From assembly GCA_003152695.1 (NCBI GenBank), contig PMAT01000090.1, positions 55,048-119,047 on the forward strand: a DNA stretch of 64,000 nt. Reading direction: 5' to 3'. The notes under the pieces were generated by a model. That model was not told where the DNA came from and did not search any database. It saw only the letters and a list, made by a program, of their open reading frames with translations. This document shows positions 7,877-16,169 of the stretch, one piece after another. The position numbers and the translations under genes were made by a program. Numbering within the stretch: the first letter of the stretch is position 1; each line of letters starts with the position of its first letter. The DNA comes from Acidobacteriaceae bacterium. Lineage in GTDB: Bacteria > Acidobacteriota > Terriglobia > Terriglobales > Acidobacteriaceae.

Positions 7877-7895
7877 CTTGCGGTCCAATATCGAG

Positions 7896-7926
7896 AAAGG
7901 GCGCACCGTGCGGGTGCGTCCTTTTT
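7896..7926 (+). terminator. Intrinsic terminator after ferredoxin
   Basis: AAAGGGCGCACC pairs with GGGTGCGTCCTTT across a 4-nt loop and ends in CTTTTT. It begins about 20 bp after the ferredoxin stop codon. Confidence 0.8.
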
Positions 7927-7950
7927 GCGTGACGTCATCTGCCAACCTCT

Positions 7951-8126
7951 GTCATCCTGAGCGACCCCGAACGTCGTGAGGGGGAGCCGAAGGACCCCTA
8001 TAGCTGCAAGAAATCAGAGTGTGGCCGCCCGGCACAGCCGCAAGTCTAAGATTGTTTGCCGCCATAGGGGTCCTTCGACTCCTCGTCCGGTCGCCACGGC
8101 GACCGGAACTCGTGGCTCAGGATGAC
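7951..8126. repeat. Inverted pair of a dispersed palindromic repeat
   Basis: The left arm begins GTCATCCTGAGCG and runs through GAAGGACCCCTATAG. The right arm, starting near 8063, reads back as the complement (CATAGGGGTCCTTCGACTCC through GGCTCAGGATGAC). A related single arm occurs at 50826-50884. The family thus has conserved ends and a variable middle. Nothing else is seen between the ferredoxin terminator and trmJ. Confidence 0.75.
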
Positions 8127-8136
8127 AGACGAAAGG

Positions 8137-8868
8137 CTAGGAGTGTTTCCCGCCGCGAATCTTCCACAGCATTTGTCGCAACATGCCCAGCCAGAGTTCG
8201 GCGTCTTCGGTTTGAAGGTTGAGCCGGCGCACCAGGCGGCGCACCTTGTCCTCGGTTAAACTTTCGGCGCGCGGATTCACATAGCCGCTGGCGCGCAGGG
8301 CCTCCAGCAATACTCCGTTGATTCGCTCGATTTCGCCGGCGCTGGCGCGCTTCACTTTCTCCGGGCGCTGTGCTGCCTTGGAATCGCGGCGTAGTTCGTA
8401 GAGGCAGACCGCCACCGCCTGCCCCAGGTTCATGGAGATGTGTTCTTCCCGCGTCGGAATGCGCATGAGCCAGTGGCAATGGCTGAGGTCCTTGGTCGCT
8501 AGGCCAAACTTCTCGGTGCCGAACACCAGCGCCACCTGGCCGGAACCAAGCTGTTTGCGGATTACGCGCGCCCCGTATTCCAGCCGTTTGAGCGGGTGTT
8601 GCAGTTCGCGATGCCGGACCGCGGTGGTGCCGACCACCAGCGTGCAATCGGCAACGGCGTCGGCCAACCTCTTGTACTCCACGGCATTGGCCAGCACCTC
8701 CGAGGCGCCGACGGCGGAGCGTGCCTCGCGATAAGCGACCTCATAGGGATTCACCACCCGCAGGTGCAGAAAACCGAAGTTGCTCATGGCGCGCGCCGCC
8801 GCTCCGATATTCAGCGGGTTGCGCGGGGCAACCAATACCACACAAAGCTGATCGAGCTCGGCTTGCAT
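8137..8868 (-). CDS. trmJ: tRNA (Cm32/Um32) methyltransferase, SPOUT family
   Basis: The 243-residue protein has the knotted SPOUT fold. LVAPRNPLNIGAAARAMSNFG (first 30 residues) is the RNA-binding N-terminal motif, and FGTEKFGLATKDLSHC (about 118-133) together with IPTREEHISMNLGQAVAV (about 138-156) are motifs 2 and 3 that form the SAM-binding knot. TrmJ methylates the ribose at position 32 of tRNAs. A C-terminal helical extension of about 80 residues ends in LWLGMLRQMLWKI, as in TrmJ. It is transcribed against its neighbours and ends 11 bp from the palindromic repeat. Confidence 0.9.
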   Translation of the reverse strand: MQAELDQLCVVLVAPRNPLNIGAAARAMSNFGFLHLRVVNPYEVAYREARSAVGASEVLANAVEYKRLADAVADCTLVVGTTAVRHRELQHPLKRLEYGARVIRKQLGSGQVALVFGTEKFGLATKDLSHCHWLMRIPTREEHISMNLGQAVAVCLYELRRDSKAAQRPEKVKRASAGEIERINGVLLEALRASGYVNPRAESLTEDKVRRLVRRLNLQTEDAELWLGMLRQMLWKIRGGKHS

Positions 8869-8922
8869 GGACTCAGTTTATGGCGTTTTTGGAATTGGTG
8901 TAGTCCCGGTTTCCACCGGTGG

Positions 8923-8957
8923 CTGGAAACTGGAGACTTGAAACTCGAAACTAAAAT
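8923..8957. repeat. Heptamer array (CTGGAAA type)
   Basis: Five consecutive 7-bp units read CTGGAAA, CTGGAGA, CTTGAAA, CTCGAAA, CTAAAAT with no offset. It fills most of the gap between trmJ and mutL. Confidence 0.75.
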
Positions 8958-8996
8958 ACTGTCTCTGTGCCTGTGTGGTGAATTACTCTTAAAGTC

Positions 8997-10970
8997 ATGG
9001 GCCGCATCCACGTTCTCGCCGAAAACGTAGCTAACAAGATTGCCGCCGGCGAGGTAGTGGAACGCCCCGCTTCGGTGGTCAAGGAGCTGTTGGAAAACGC
9101 GCTGGATGCCGGTGCGCGCCGCATTCGGGTCAACGTGGAGGCGGGCGGCAAGAAGCTGATCCAGGTAACCGACGACGGCTGCGGTATGGTGCGCGACGAT
9201 GCCATGCTGGCGTTCGAGCGCCACGCCACCTCCAAGATCCGCAACGCCGACGACTTGCTCAACATCGCAACCCTGGGATTTCGCGGAGAGGCGCTGCCTT
9301 CGATGGCTTCCGTCAGCCGTCTGCGTCTGGAGACCCATGCGCCCGAAGACGCCGCCGGAACGGTGATCGAGATCGCTGGCGGAAAGCTGCTGACCGTCGA
9401 GGAGGCGGGCCTGCCCCTGGGCACGTGCATCACGGTGCGCGACCTGTTCTTCAACATTCCCGCGCGCCGCAAATTCCTGAAGGCTGAATCCACCGAGCTG
9501 TCGCACATCGCATCGCTGGTGACCCACTACGCCCTCGCGCATCCCGAGATGCACTGGGAGCTGCACGCCGCAACCAATGCCATGTTGATCGCCCCGCCTG
9601 TGGCCGACCACTCGCAGCGCATCTATCAGGTATTTGGCAAGGAGACGCTCGATCAGTTGATTCCGCTGAGCGCGTTGCTGCCGCTGTCGCACGTGGGGCT
9701 GCCCCAGCCCCCGCCGTGGCGGCGCGACGAAGACTACGAACCGCCGGTTGCCGGCGAGGTAAAACTGCACGGCTTTGTCTCGCGACCGGAGATTCAGAAG
9801 CTCAACCGCAACTCGATTTTCATCTTCGTGAATGGCCGCCTGATTCGCGATCGCGTGGTGCAGCACGCCCTCACCGAGGCCTACCGCAACATCCTTCCGC
9901 CGACTGTTTTTCCGGTTGTGCTGCTGTTCCTGGAGATGCCCTTCACCGAGGTTGACGTGAACGTGCATCCCTCCAAGACCGAGGTGCGCTTTCGGCAATC
10001 GTCGGTGCTGCACGATTTCATTCGCGATTCAGTTCGCGCCGTTCTGATGAAATCTCGTCCCGTACCTGCGTTCACCACGGAGATTCACGCTCAACCCAGC
10101 GCTTCGCCTTCGCTCACGTCCGGGGCCCGCGACTTCGCGACCGACGAATTACAGGTGACGGCTGCTGACGCCGCGGTTGCCTTGCGTCCGCCCGAGGTCC
10201 CACCGTTCAATGCGCGGTTGCAGTTCGAGGGCGGCGGCTTTGCCGTCGAAGGCAATGCGGCTGTTCCCGTGGCCCGCTTCCCGCCGCAAACGTTTGGCGG
10301 TCCGGTAGCAGCCGCTGCAAACATGACGCGGGGCACCGACGCATGTTCTGCCGTCATTGCAGACGACGACGTGCCTGCCGGGTTGGATTCGTTGAGCACG
10401 CTTCGTCCGGTTGGCCAGATTCGCGACTCCTTCATCCTGGCAATCAATCCGCAGGGCCTGTGGATCATCGACCAGCACGTCGCCCACGAACGCATTCTGT
10501 TCGAGAAAATCTGCAAGCAGCGCCTGGCCGAGTCTCCCGAAAAGCAGCAACTGCTGATGCCGCTCATCGTCGAGTTGACTCCCGGCCAGATGTCGGTCTT
10601 CGCCGAGATCTCCGATGAGCTGACTCGCAACGGCTTTGAGGTGGAACCGTTCGGCTCGCGCACCATCGCCGTCAAGACCACGGCAGCCGGGGTTACGGCG
10701 GCGGACGTCGAGCACCTGCTGCATGAAATCCTGGACCAGTTCGAGCGCGAGGAACAAGTGCTGAACCTGGAAAAGATTCGCACCAGCATCGCCGCCAGTA
10801 TCGCGTGCCATGCCGCCATCAAGGTCAACATGCCGCTGGAGCAGAACAAAATGGAGTGGCTGCTGAGCGAGTTGGCGAAAACCGATTGCCCCATGAGCTG
10901 TCCGCACGGCCGGCCGGTGGTTCTGCGGTATTCTGTTAAAGATATTCAGCGGGCGTTTAAGAGAATCTGA
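8997..10970 (+). CDS. mutL: DNA mismatch repair protein MutL
   Basis: The protein of 657 residues has the GHKL ATPase domain: ELLENALDAGARRI near 30, DDGCGM near 58 and FRGEALPSMASVSRL near 96. A transducer domain and a variable linker (about 345-470) follow, then a C-terminal dimerisation domain. The C-terminus carries DQHVAHERILFE, ACHAAIK and CPHGRP. These correspond to the metal-site motifs of nicking MutL (DQHA-x2-E-x4-E, with A replaced by V), so intrinsic endonuclease activity is plausible. MutL couples mismatch recognition by MutS to strand removal. mutS is not in the window. The ribosome-binding site is weak. Confidence 0.95.
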   Translation: MGRIHVLAENVANKIAAGEVVERPASVVKELLENALDAGARRIRVNVEAGGKKLIQVTDDGCGMVRDDAMLAFERHATSKIRNADDLLNIATLGFRGEALPSMASVSRLRLETHAPEDAAGTVIEIAGGKLLTVEEAGLPLGTCITVRDLFFNIPARRKFLKAESTELSHIASLVTHYALAHPEMHWELHAATNAMLIAPPVADHSQRIYQVFGKETLDQLIPLSALLPLSHVGLPQPPPWRRDEDYEPPVAGEVKLHGFVSRPEIQKLNRNSIFIFVNGRLIRDRVVQHALTEAYRNILPPTVFPVVLLFLEMPFTEVDVNVHPSKTEVRFRQSSVLHDFIRDSVRAVLMKSRPVPAFTTEIHAQPSASPSLTSGARDFATDELQVTAADAAVALRPPEVPPFNARLQFEGGGFAVEGNAAVPVARFPPQTFGGPVAAAANMTRGTDACSAVIADDDVPAGLDSLSTLRPVGQIRDSFILAINPQGLWIIDQHVAHERILFEKICKQRLAESPEKQQLLMPLIVELTPGQMSVFAEISDELTRNGFEVEPFGSRTIAVKTTAAGVTAADVEHLLHEILDQFEREEQVLNLEKIRTSIAASIACHAAIKVNMPLEQNKMEWLLSELAKTDCPMSCPHGRPVVLRYSVKDIQRAFKRI

Positions 10971-10974
10971 AGCG

Positions 10975-11009
10975 AGCATTTAGCACTTAGCATTTGGCAT
11001 TTAGTAATT
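10975..11009. repeat. Heptamer array (AGCATTT type), left arm
   Basis: Five in-phase units read AGCATTT, AGCACTT, AGCATTT, GGCATTT, AGTAATT. An array of the same family in inverted orientation lies at 11058-11092, so the pair can fold into a long hairpin between mutL and the next gene. Confidence 0.8.
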
Positions 11010-11057
11010 CCTGGAGCGCAGTCTTTCTCTGGGTTCTTGCGAAACTGCGTAGCTCCT

Positions 11058-11092
11058 AGTTGCTAATTGCCAAGTGCTAAATGCTAAGTGCC
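11058..11092. repeat. Heptamer array, inverted right arm
   Basis: Five units read AGTTGCT, AATTGCC, AAGTGCT, AAATGCT, AAGTGCC, the reverse complement of the AGCAYTT family. It covers the GTG at 11088, which argues for ATG 11100 as the start of the next gene. Confidence 0.8.
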
Positions 11093-11099
11093 GACTTCT

Positions 11100-12098
11100 A
11101 TGCACGAACAGCAACTACAGGAGCTGCGCCGGGGAAAGTGGCGCTTAAACGGGCGGCCCATCCGCACGCTCGACGAGGCGCGCGAATTCATCGACTCTGT
11201 GGGATTTTGTCTGCTTTACCCGCAACGGCCCGCGGTCCTGGCGCCGACGTTCGTGGGCGCCTATGCCGGCAGTGACGAGCATTTGCCCGCCCGGCAGATG
11301 GCCTTTGCCGATCCCAGCGCGCGCGATGCCAAGCATCTGATGGTTCGCCTGCTGCGCGAGAAAGCAGCCTACGAGGCGAACGTCTTCCCCGATAACAACT
11401 TCATCGTTTCGGCATCGGTGTTTCCCTATTTTTACGGATTGGTGGGAGATCGAAACCCGCGTCAGGCGCCGAAAGCCGGTGCCCGCTCCGAATATTCTCC
11501 GCTCGCGATCGATGCCTTTCAAATCATCCAGAAGGAAGGGCCGATCTCCGAGTACCGGCTGCGTGAGTTGCTGGGCGGCGACATCTCCGCCGCGGCCCTG
11601 GATCGCGCGCTGGATGAATTGTGGGCCAAGCTGCGCATCACCCGCGTGGATTACAGCCAGGAGAAAGGTGTGTTTTGGGACGTGCTCTTCCGCTGGTCCC
11701 CCGAGGCGGTGAAAGAGGGCATGCACGTCTCGGTGGCCGAGGCGCTGACGGCGCTGGTCTCGAAATATCTCGACTGCGTCTTGGCCGCGCAACAGGAAGA
11801 GGTGGAACACTTCTTCTCCAACCTCATCGGTCGGGCGCGGGTCCGCGAAGCCATCAGCGCGCTGCAAGCTGCGCGTGAATTGAGTTTCGTTCACGTCGCC
11901 GGCCGCGTTCTGCTGCAGGTCTCCTCGGTGGAATTGCCGGCCGTGCATCCGGTGGAGCGGAAGTTCAAACTCCAGCCGCGCTTTGTACCGCAGCCACCTC
12001 AGTCCGGTAAACCACTGGTGCAGCGTCGGCCCAGAAAATCGGCATCGCCATCGCCATCAAGAACACTCCCGCCTGTAAAGGACACCGGCAAGGAATGA
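11100..12098 (+). CDS. Winged-helix protein, AlkZ-related
   Basis: The 332-residue product contains two winged-helix-like stretches: FQIIQKEGPISEYRLRELLG near residue 137, then LDRALDELWAKLRITRVD, and DISAAAL between. These are followed by VFWDVLFRWSP and a helical region ending FVHVAGRVLLQVSS. The arrangement recalls the HTH_42/AlkZ (YcaQ) family of DNA-interstrand-crosslink glycosylases and their catalytically uncertain relatives. I could not find the QxQ/QxD active-site motif, so enzyme activity is not supported. The basic, proline-rich tail may bind nucleic acid. ATG 11100 is preferred over the upstream GTG because the latter lies within a repeat array. The gene overlaps cmk by 4 bp and follows mutL, so a repair role is plausible. 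Confidence 0.55.
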   Translation: MHEQQLQELRRGKWRLNGRPIRTLDEAREFIDSVGFCLLYPQRPAVLAPTFVGAYAGSDEHLPARQMAFADPSARDAKHLMVRLLREKAAYEANVFPDNNFIVSASVFPYFYGLVGDRNPRQAPKAGARSEYSPLAIDAFQIIQKEGPISEYRLRELLGGDISAAALDRALDELWAKLRITRVDYSQEKGVFWDVLFRWSPEAVKEGMHVSVAEALTALVSKYLDCVLAAQQEEVEHFFSNLIGRARVREAISALQAARELSFVHVAGRVLLQVSSVELPAVHPVERKFKLQPRFVPQPPQSGKPLVQRRPRKSASPSPSRTLPPVKDTGKE

Positions 12099-12775
12099 CC
12101 ACAGCCCGCAAGTTGGTGATCGCCATCGACGGGCCGGCAGGCTCGGGCAAGAGCACCATCGCCGCGCGCCTGGCGAAGAAGCTGGGCTACGTGAACCTGG
12201 AAAGCGGCGCCATGTATCGCGCTCTGGCGCTGAAGGCGATGGAGCGGCAGATTTCTCTGGACGATGGCGAAGCACTCCAGCAGTTGGCGGCCAGCACCGT
12301 AATTGATCTCGAACCTCGCGGGGAAGGGAACCGCGTGCTGCTGGACGGTCGCGATGTTTCGCAGCGCGTACGCGACGCGGATGTCACCGCCGCGGCGTCG
12401 CGCGTTTCCATCCATCCGCCGGTGCGCGAGATCATGGTGCAGCGCCAACGCGCGTTGGGACTGGGCGGCGGCGTGGTGATGGAAGGCCGCGACATTGGCA
12501 CCGCGGTATTTCCCAACGCGGACGTCAAGATCTTCCTGGATGCCGAGGAAAGCGTTCGTGCCGAGCGGCGGATAGTGCAGAGCGGACTGCGCTCAGCGGA
12601 GGACACGCAACGGGTGATTGCAGAGCTGGCGGCGCGCGATCAGCGCGATCGCACGCGTTCGGCCTCGCCGCTGGTCGCCGCGCCAGACGCGGTGCACGTT
12701 GATACCACGCACAAGAGCATTGACGATGTGGTCGCCGAGGTGGAGGGACTGGTGCGCAGAGTGGTTAGTGACTAG
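12095..12775 (+). CDS. cmk: Cytidylate kinase
   Basis: The 226-residue kinase begins with the P-loop GPAGSGKS at 13-20. YVNLESGAMYRALAL near 33 is the CMP-kinase substrate region, followed by GRDIGTAVFPNADVKIFLDA near 131 and the lid ERRIVQSGL. It phosphorylates CMP and dCMP with ATP in pyrimidine nucleotide recycling. The start overlaps the preceding gene (ATGA), suggesting translational coupling. The last codons and the TAG lie inside a heptamer array (12761-12781), so the C-terminal VVSD is probably repeat-encoded. Confidence 0.95.
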   Translation: MTTARKLVIAIDGPAGSGKSTIAARLAKKLGYVNLESGAMYRALALKAMERQISLDDGEALQQLAASTVIDLEPRGEGNRVLLDGRDVSQRVRDADVTAAASRVSIHPPVREIMVQRQRALGLGGGVVMEGRDIGTAVFPNADVKIFLDAEESVRAERRIVQSGLRSAEDTQRVIAELAARDQRDRTRSASPLVAAPDAVHVDTTHKSIDDVVAEVEGLVRRVVSD

Positions 12776-12781
12776 TGGATA
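12761..12781. repeat. Heptamer array (GTGGTTA type) over the cmk stop
   Basis: Units GTGGTTA, GTGACTA and GTGGATA follow each other in phase. The first two supply the end of cmk and its stop codon. Confidence 0.65.
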
Positions 12782-12812
12782 GTTTCGGAGCTCCGAGTTT
12801 CCAGGAGGGTAC

Positions 12813-13451
12813 GTGCAGGAACCCGTGGACTACTGCGTCGCAAGAACGTCTGAGGCGGAGGAAATCATTCGCCTGCTCGCCACGGTGTTCAGCGAGTCGG
12901 AACCGCCCGCCGTGGCGATGGGCCTTTCCTCCGGAGATTTGGAACAATTTCTTCAGCTTTTTGCGCCCACAGCTATTGCGGACGGACTCACCGTTCTCGC
13001 GCGGAGCGGGGACACCGGGAAGCTGGCCGGCGTGCTTCTCACGGATGATTTTGCCTCTCCTCCGGCCCTGGACGTGAGCCACATCAGCGCGAAATTTCTA
13101 CCCATCTTCTCTATGTTGGAAACCCTGGATGAGCAATTCCGTAAAGGGCGAACAGTTTCTGCTGGGGAGTACCTGCACCTGTTTATGTTGGCAGTTGATG
13201 AACAATTTGCAGGACGCAGAATTGGCCAGGGACTGGTTGAGGCTTGTCTCGAAAATGGACTTCGGAAAGGCTATCGAAGGGCGCTAACCGAAGCTACGGG
13301 AAGAGTCTCGCAGCACGTGTTTCGCAAGCTGGGATTTGTAGATCGTTTCAGCGTATCGTACGGACACTTCAGGTACGAGGACCAAGTCGTGTTCGCCTCC
13401 ATTCAGGGTCATGAGAACGCTATCTTGATGGACAAGTCGCTCACTGGATGA
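12813..13451 (+). CDS. GNAT-family N-acetyltransferase
   Basis: A 212-residue protein starting at GTG behind a good ribosome-binding site (AGGAGG, 6 nt away). The acetyl-CoA site of GNAT enzymes is visible as LHLFMLAVDEQFAGRRIGQGL followed by a helix (about residues 122-150). The motif B region AATGRV-type TEATGRVSQHVFRKLGF lies near 160-178. The substrate is unknown; the N-terminal half is family-specific. It follows cmk by 37 bp and could be the last gene of that transcription unit. Confidence 0.85.
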   Translation: MQEPVDYCVARTSEAEEIIRLLATVFSESEPPAVAMGLSSGDLEQFLQLFAPTAIADGLTVLARSGDTGKLAGVLLTDDFASPPALDVSHISAKFLPIFSMLETLDEQFRKGRTVSAGEYLHLFMLAVDEQFAGRRIGQGLVEACLENGLRKGYRRALTEATGRVSQHVFRKLGFVDRFSVSYGHFRYEDQVVFASIQGHENAILMDKSLTG

Positions 13452-13501
13452 CAATTTTCCGGTCGGATTGTCCACAGCTTCTTGGCCCTTTGTTAGAAAA
13501 T

Positions 13502-13532
13502 CCCCGCCCAAGCAAAAGAGGCTTGGACGGGG
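13502..13532 (-). terminator. Terminator of the ECF-sigma operon
   Basis: CCCCGCCCAAGC and GCTTGGACGGGG form a 12-bp stem with one mismatch. On the minus strand the stem is followed by ATTTTCT, but no T-run follows on the plus strand. It therefore serves the minus-strand operon whose last stop is at 13597. Confidence 0.6.
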
Positions 13533-13566
13533 CACCTTCAGGTCAAATCGCGAACCACACTTCTAT

Positions 13567-13594
13567 CCACTAACCACTAATCACTTGCCACTTC
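13567..13594. repeat. Heptamer array (CCACTAA type)
   Basis: Units CCACTAA, CCACTAA, TCACTTG, CCACTTC are in phase and end 2 bp before the stop codon of the DUF4097 protein. Confidence 0.7.
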
Positions 13595-13596
13595 CC

Positions 13597-15033
13597 TCAT
13601 CCCTTGGTTATGCGGATGTCGCCGGTGTCGGTGTTGATTTGCAGCTTGCTTGCGCCGTTGCCGACGGCGCCCGATGCCCGTGTCGAGTTGTTGCTTCGGT
13701 CAATCTTCAGGGCTTCGAACTCGGAGGTGATGTCGCCTTTGTTTGTAGTGGCCTGCACCTGGAATCCCGCCTTGGACGGCAACACCAGCGAGATGGCACC
13801 GTGCTTGCTGGAAATGCTGATTCGACCCAGCGGCAGTTTGTCGGCCGCGCGCACTTCGATATCGCCATTCGTGTTCTCAAGCTGCAAGTCACCGGACACG
13901 TTCTCGATGTGGACGTCCTTGGACCGGCTGAAGACGAGACGGCTGGGACCGCTGAGATCGTTGCCCCGCACTTCGTCGCCGGCGATTTCCAGGTCGCCGG
14001 GCACAGAAGCGATCTGCATGTCGGAGCGCGACGACTTGAAGGTCACAGTCTTGGCGATCTTGCTGAGGCGGATATCGTCGAAGAAGTCGCCGTTAAGATG
14101 GACCGCGCCGGCCACCTCATTGATGGTGACATTGTCGACATGCCCTTCCACCTCAAGATCGCCTGCAATCTTGGAGGCGCGGACCGAACCGCTCTGCAAG
14201 CTGATGTTCACGGCCGCGCCGACATCGTTCAGGGTAACGTCGCCATGTTGCAACGCCACCTTGACATCAGCCTTGCGATCATTGGCGGTCACGTCGCCGC
14301 GTTTGCTGGCAATATCGAGGATCGCGTCGCGGGGCACGAAGATCTCCATGTCGGCTTCCACTCCGTGTTCCCCGGCGCCGTTGGTGTTGGCGTTTAACAC
14401 CACCGAATTCCCCGTCACCGTGATCTGGGGCTTGGTACCGTCGTTGTACTTATTGGCGTCCGTCTGGTTCTGTGCGTACACCTTCTTGTGCACCACCACG
14501 CGCAGAGTGTTGTCGTCGGCGGGTGCAATGTTCAGGCTGCCGTGATCGCAGACCACGCGCAAGTTGCCGTGCGCCGGAAACGCCTGCTGCAGCGTGTCGT
14601 CGAAGGTAAACGCGGTGCCAAAGATGCCGCCAAGATCGTCGTCCATCTGGATGTGATCGCGAACCCCACCCCAGTCGATGTCGGAGCTGTAATGCGCAGA
14701 CAGGCCGACGATGATGATCAGGATTAGAAGCAGGACAGTGCCTGCTCCCAGGCCACCGCTGCGGTAACCCTGGCGCTGGCTCATGGAGTACTCGACCAAC
14801 CGGATCACGCCAAACAGAATCAGCAGCAAGGGCCACCAGTGTCCGAAGAAGTGCCAGAAGGGAAACCGGAAACCGATATTCCGCAGCAGAAATACCAGGC
14901 CGATGACGATCAGAACCAGCGGGCCCGTAATCGACCGCCGATAGCGATAGGGCCGGGGCGCCGGATACGCATACTGCGGTGGGGGCGGTTGAGGTGGCGG
15001 TGGTGGTGGCGGATAAACATTTGAGCTAGCCAT
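13597..15033 (-). CDS. Membrane protein with DUF5668-type helices and DUF4097 beta-helix
   Basis: The 478-residue protein starts with a proline-rich segment. Two hydrophobic pairs of the DUF5668/LiaF type follow (TGPLVLIVIGLVFLLRNIG and WWPLLLILFGVIRL, about 36-80), then a further transmembrane helix near 97-112. From about 150 on there is a long series of beta repeats of the DUF4097 type: GDVTANDRKADVKVAL, GSVRASKIAGDLEVEG, GDLQLENTNGDIEVRA. Such repeats form extracytoplasmic right-handed beta structures; their ligand is unknown. It is the last gene of the ECF-sigma operon and overlaps the upstream gene by 8 bp. A role in envelope stress is inferred from the operon only. Confidence 0.85.
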   Translation of the reverse strand: MASSNVYPPPPPPPQPPPPQYAYPAPRPYRYRRSITGPLVLIVIGLVFLLRNIGFRFPFWHFFGHWWPLLLILFGVIRLVEYSMSQRQGYRSGGLGAGTVLLLILIIIVGLSAHYSSDIDWGGVRDHIQMDDDLGGIFGTAFTFDDTLQQAFPAHGNLRVVCDHGSLNIAPADDNTLRVVVHKKVYAQNQTDANKYNDGTKPQITVTGNSVVLNANTNGAGEHGVEADMEIFVPRDAILDIASKRGDVTANDRKADVKVALQHGDVTLNDVGAAVNISLQSGSVRASKIAGDLEVEGHVDNVTINEVAGAVHLNGDFFDDIRLSKIAKTVTFKSSRSDMQIASVPGDLEIAGDEVRGNDLSGPSRLVFSRSKDVHIENVSGDLQLENTNGDIEVRAADKLPLGRISISSKHGAISLVLPSKAGFQVQATTNKGDITSEFEALKIDRSNNSTRASGAVGNGASKLQINTDTGDIRITKG

Positions 15034-15415
15034 TGCGCACCTCCGGATCGTTGGGATTCTGCCAATTCGTTTCCGGCGTGATGGGGCTGGCCGGAGGAAC
15101 CGGCGGTGGCGTTACCACCGGCGGTTGCTGCGGATACGGCGGATACCCCTGAGCACCAGGAGGCATCGGTTGTCCCGGCCTGCCCGGCCATGGGCGGGGC
15201 ACATGGCCTTCGGCCGAAGCGTTATGTTGCAGGAACATGATCAGACCGATCACAATCAACAGCGCCGGCCAGGTGCTGCCAAAGTCCATCCAATGCGAGT
15301 GTCCCAGCTGGTCAAGCAGAAACAGCACTCCGATGGTGATCAGGACAACCGGCCCCATGAAGCCATGAGCACGGCACCGAGCGCACGAACAATTGGGGTT
15401 ACACCGGAATCTCAT
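15026..15415 (-). CDS. Small DUF5668-type membrane protein
   Basis: This protein of 129 residues opens with a cysteine-rich RCNPNCSCARCRAHG (residues 3-17), which could hold a metal ion. The two-helix module GPVVLITIGVLFLLDQLG then WPALLIVIGLIMFL follows, and a proline/glycine-rich tail closes it. The same module occurs in the genes on both sides, so the three probably arose by duplication of one unit. It lies 10 bp after the B-box gene and overlaps the DUF4097 gene by 8 bp. Function unknown; likely part of the envelope module controlled by the ECF sigma factor. Confidence 0.8.
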   Translation of the reverse strand: MRFRCNPNCSCARCRAHGFMGPVVLITIGVLFLLDQLGHSHWMDFGSTWPALLIVIGLIMFLQHNASAEGHVPRPWPGRPGQPMPPGAQGYPPYPQQPPVVTPPPVPPASPITPETNWQNPNDPEVRNG

Positions 15416-15425
15416 GATGCCCTCC

Positions 15426-16169
15426 TCACCAGCCCATCCCGCGGCGTCGTATCAGCACGCGAATGCCGACAGCGATCAGCACAAGCGGCCAAAACCGCCA
15501 GATACGGTCGAAGTTCACCACGTTCATCTCGTTGAGCAAGAAAAGTACGCCTAGTCCGATCAGGACGAACGCTCCAATCGGCACTCGCGAGGGCGGGCAG
15601 CATTCGGCATCTGCAGGCTGTCCCTCCGGAGCTGCTGTCGAAGGCGTGGTCGCCGTCAGCGGCGCGGCACCGGCAGCGACACCGGGAGCCGGACTCGGCG
15701 CCGGGCCCGGCGACGAGAACAGGCGGTTAAGGCCGAGCGGATCGGGCGCCGGCAAACCCATCTCGCGGGCACGAGCGGTCTGATACGCCTCAATCGGCAT
15801 ATAAATTACGAACGCAGCGATGCCCAAACCGAAGATGCCATTCACATGCGCGGCCATCCAGATCAGGGTGGCGAAGATCAGCACGTGTACGAAGCCCTTG
15901 GCATATTCGCCGTTGTACATGGCCCCGACCCCGGGAATAAATCCCAGCAGCGCGGCGAGGCGGGGACTTCCGACTCCGGCTACGGGTTGAGCACCCGGCG
16001 GCACGGCGGCAGTGCCGGGTGGTGGCATGGCGCTGCCTAGCTGCGAGGCCAAACATTCCTCACAATAGATAACGCCACGGATGTCTCGCACGCAGCTGTT
16101 GCACAGTGGTTTGCCACACGTACGGCAGAATGCGACTGCGGGAACGTCGACATGATTGGCGCAGTTCAT
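15426..16169 (-). CDS. B-box-type zinc-finger membrane protein
   Basis: The 247-residue protein begins with a cytosolic zinc finger: C3, H6, C15, C18, C23, C26 and CEEC near 36-39, a B-box pattern (CANHVDVPAVAFCRTCGKPLC). A hydrophobic region LLGFIPGVGAMYNGEYAKGFVHVLIF (about 92-117, TM2-like), an Ala/Pro/Gly linker and a final DUF5668 pair (VPIGAFVLIGLGVLFLLNE, then WPLVLIAVGIRVLIRRR) follow. Such proteins are common in Acidobacteriota, but their task is not established. Start and stop overlap the neighbours by 4 bp and 0 bp (10-bp gap) respectively, within one operon. Confidence 0.85.
   Translation of the reverse strand: MNCANHVDVPAVAFCRTCGKPLCNSCVRDIRGVIYCEECLASQLGSAMPPPGTAAVPPGAQPVAGVGSPRLAALLGFIPGVGAMYNGEYAKGFVHVLIFATLIWMAAHVNGIFGLGIAAFVIYMPIEAYQTARAREMGLPAPDPLGLNRLFSSPGPAPSPAPGVAAGAAPLTATTPSTAAPEGQPADAECCPPSRVPIGAFVLIGLGVLFLLNEMNVVNFDRIWRFWPLVLIAVGIRVLIRRRGMGW

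Noticed and set aside
8811-10013. A 400-codon minus-strand frame opposite mutL, with similar shadows opposite the aconitase (5271-6266 and 6483-7433).
   Set aside because: The plus-strand genes carry unmistakable motifs. The antisense frames are rich in His/Arg/Gln with no recognisable fold.
10975-11092. CRISPR-like or phage att structure at the heptamer arrays.
   Set aside because: Units are 7 bp without spacers and the same type occurs at many gene ends, so a dispersed short tandem repeat fits better.
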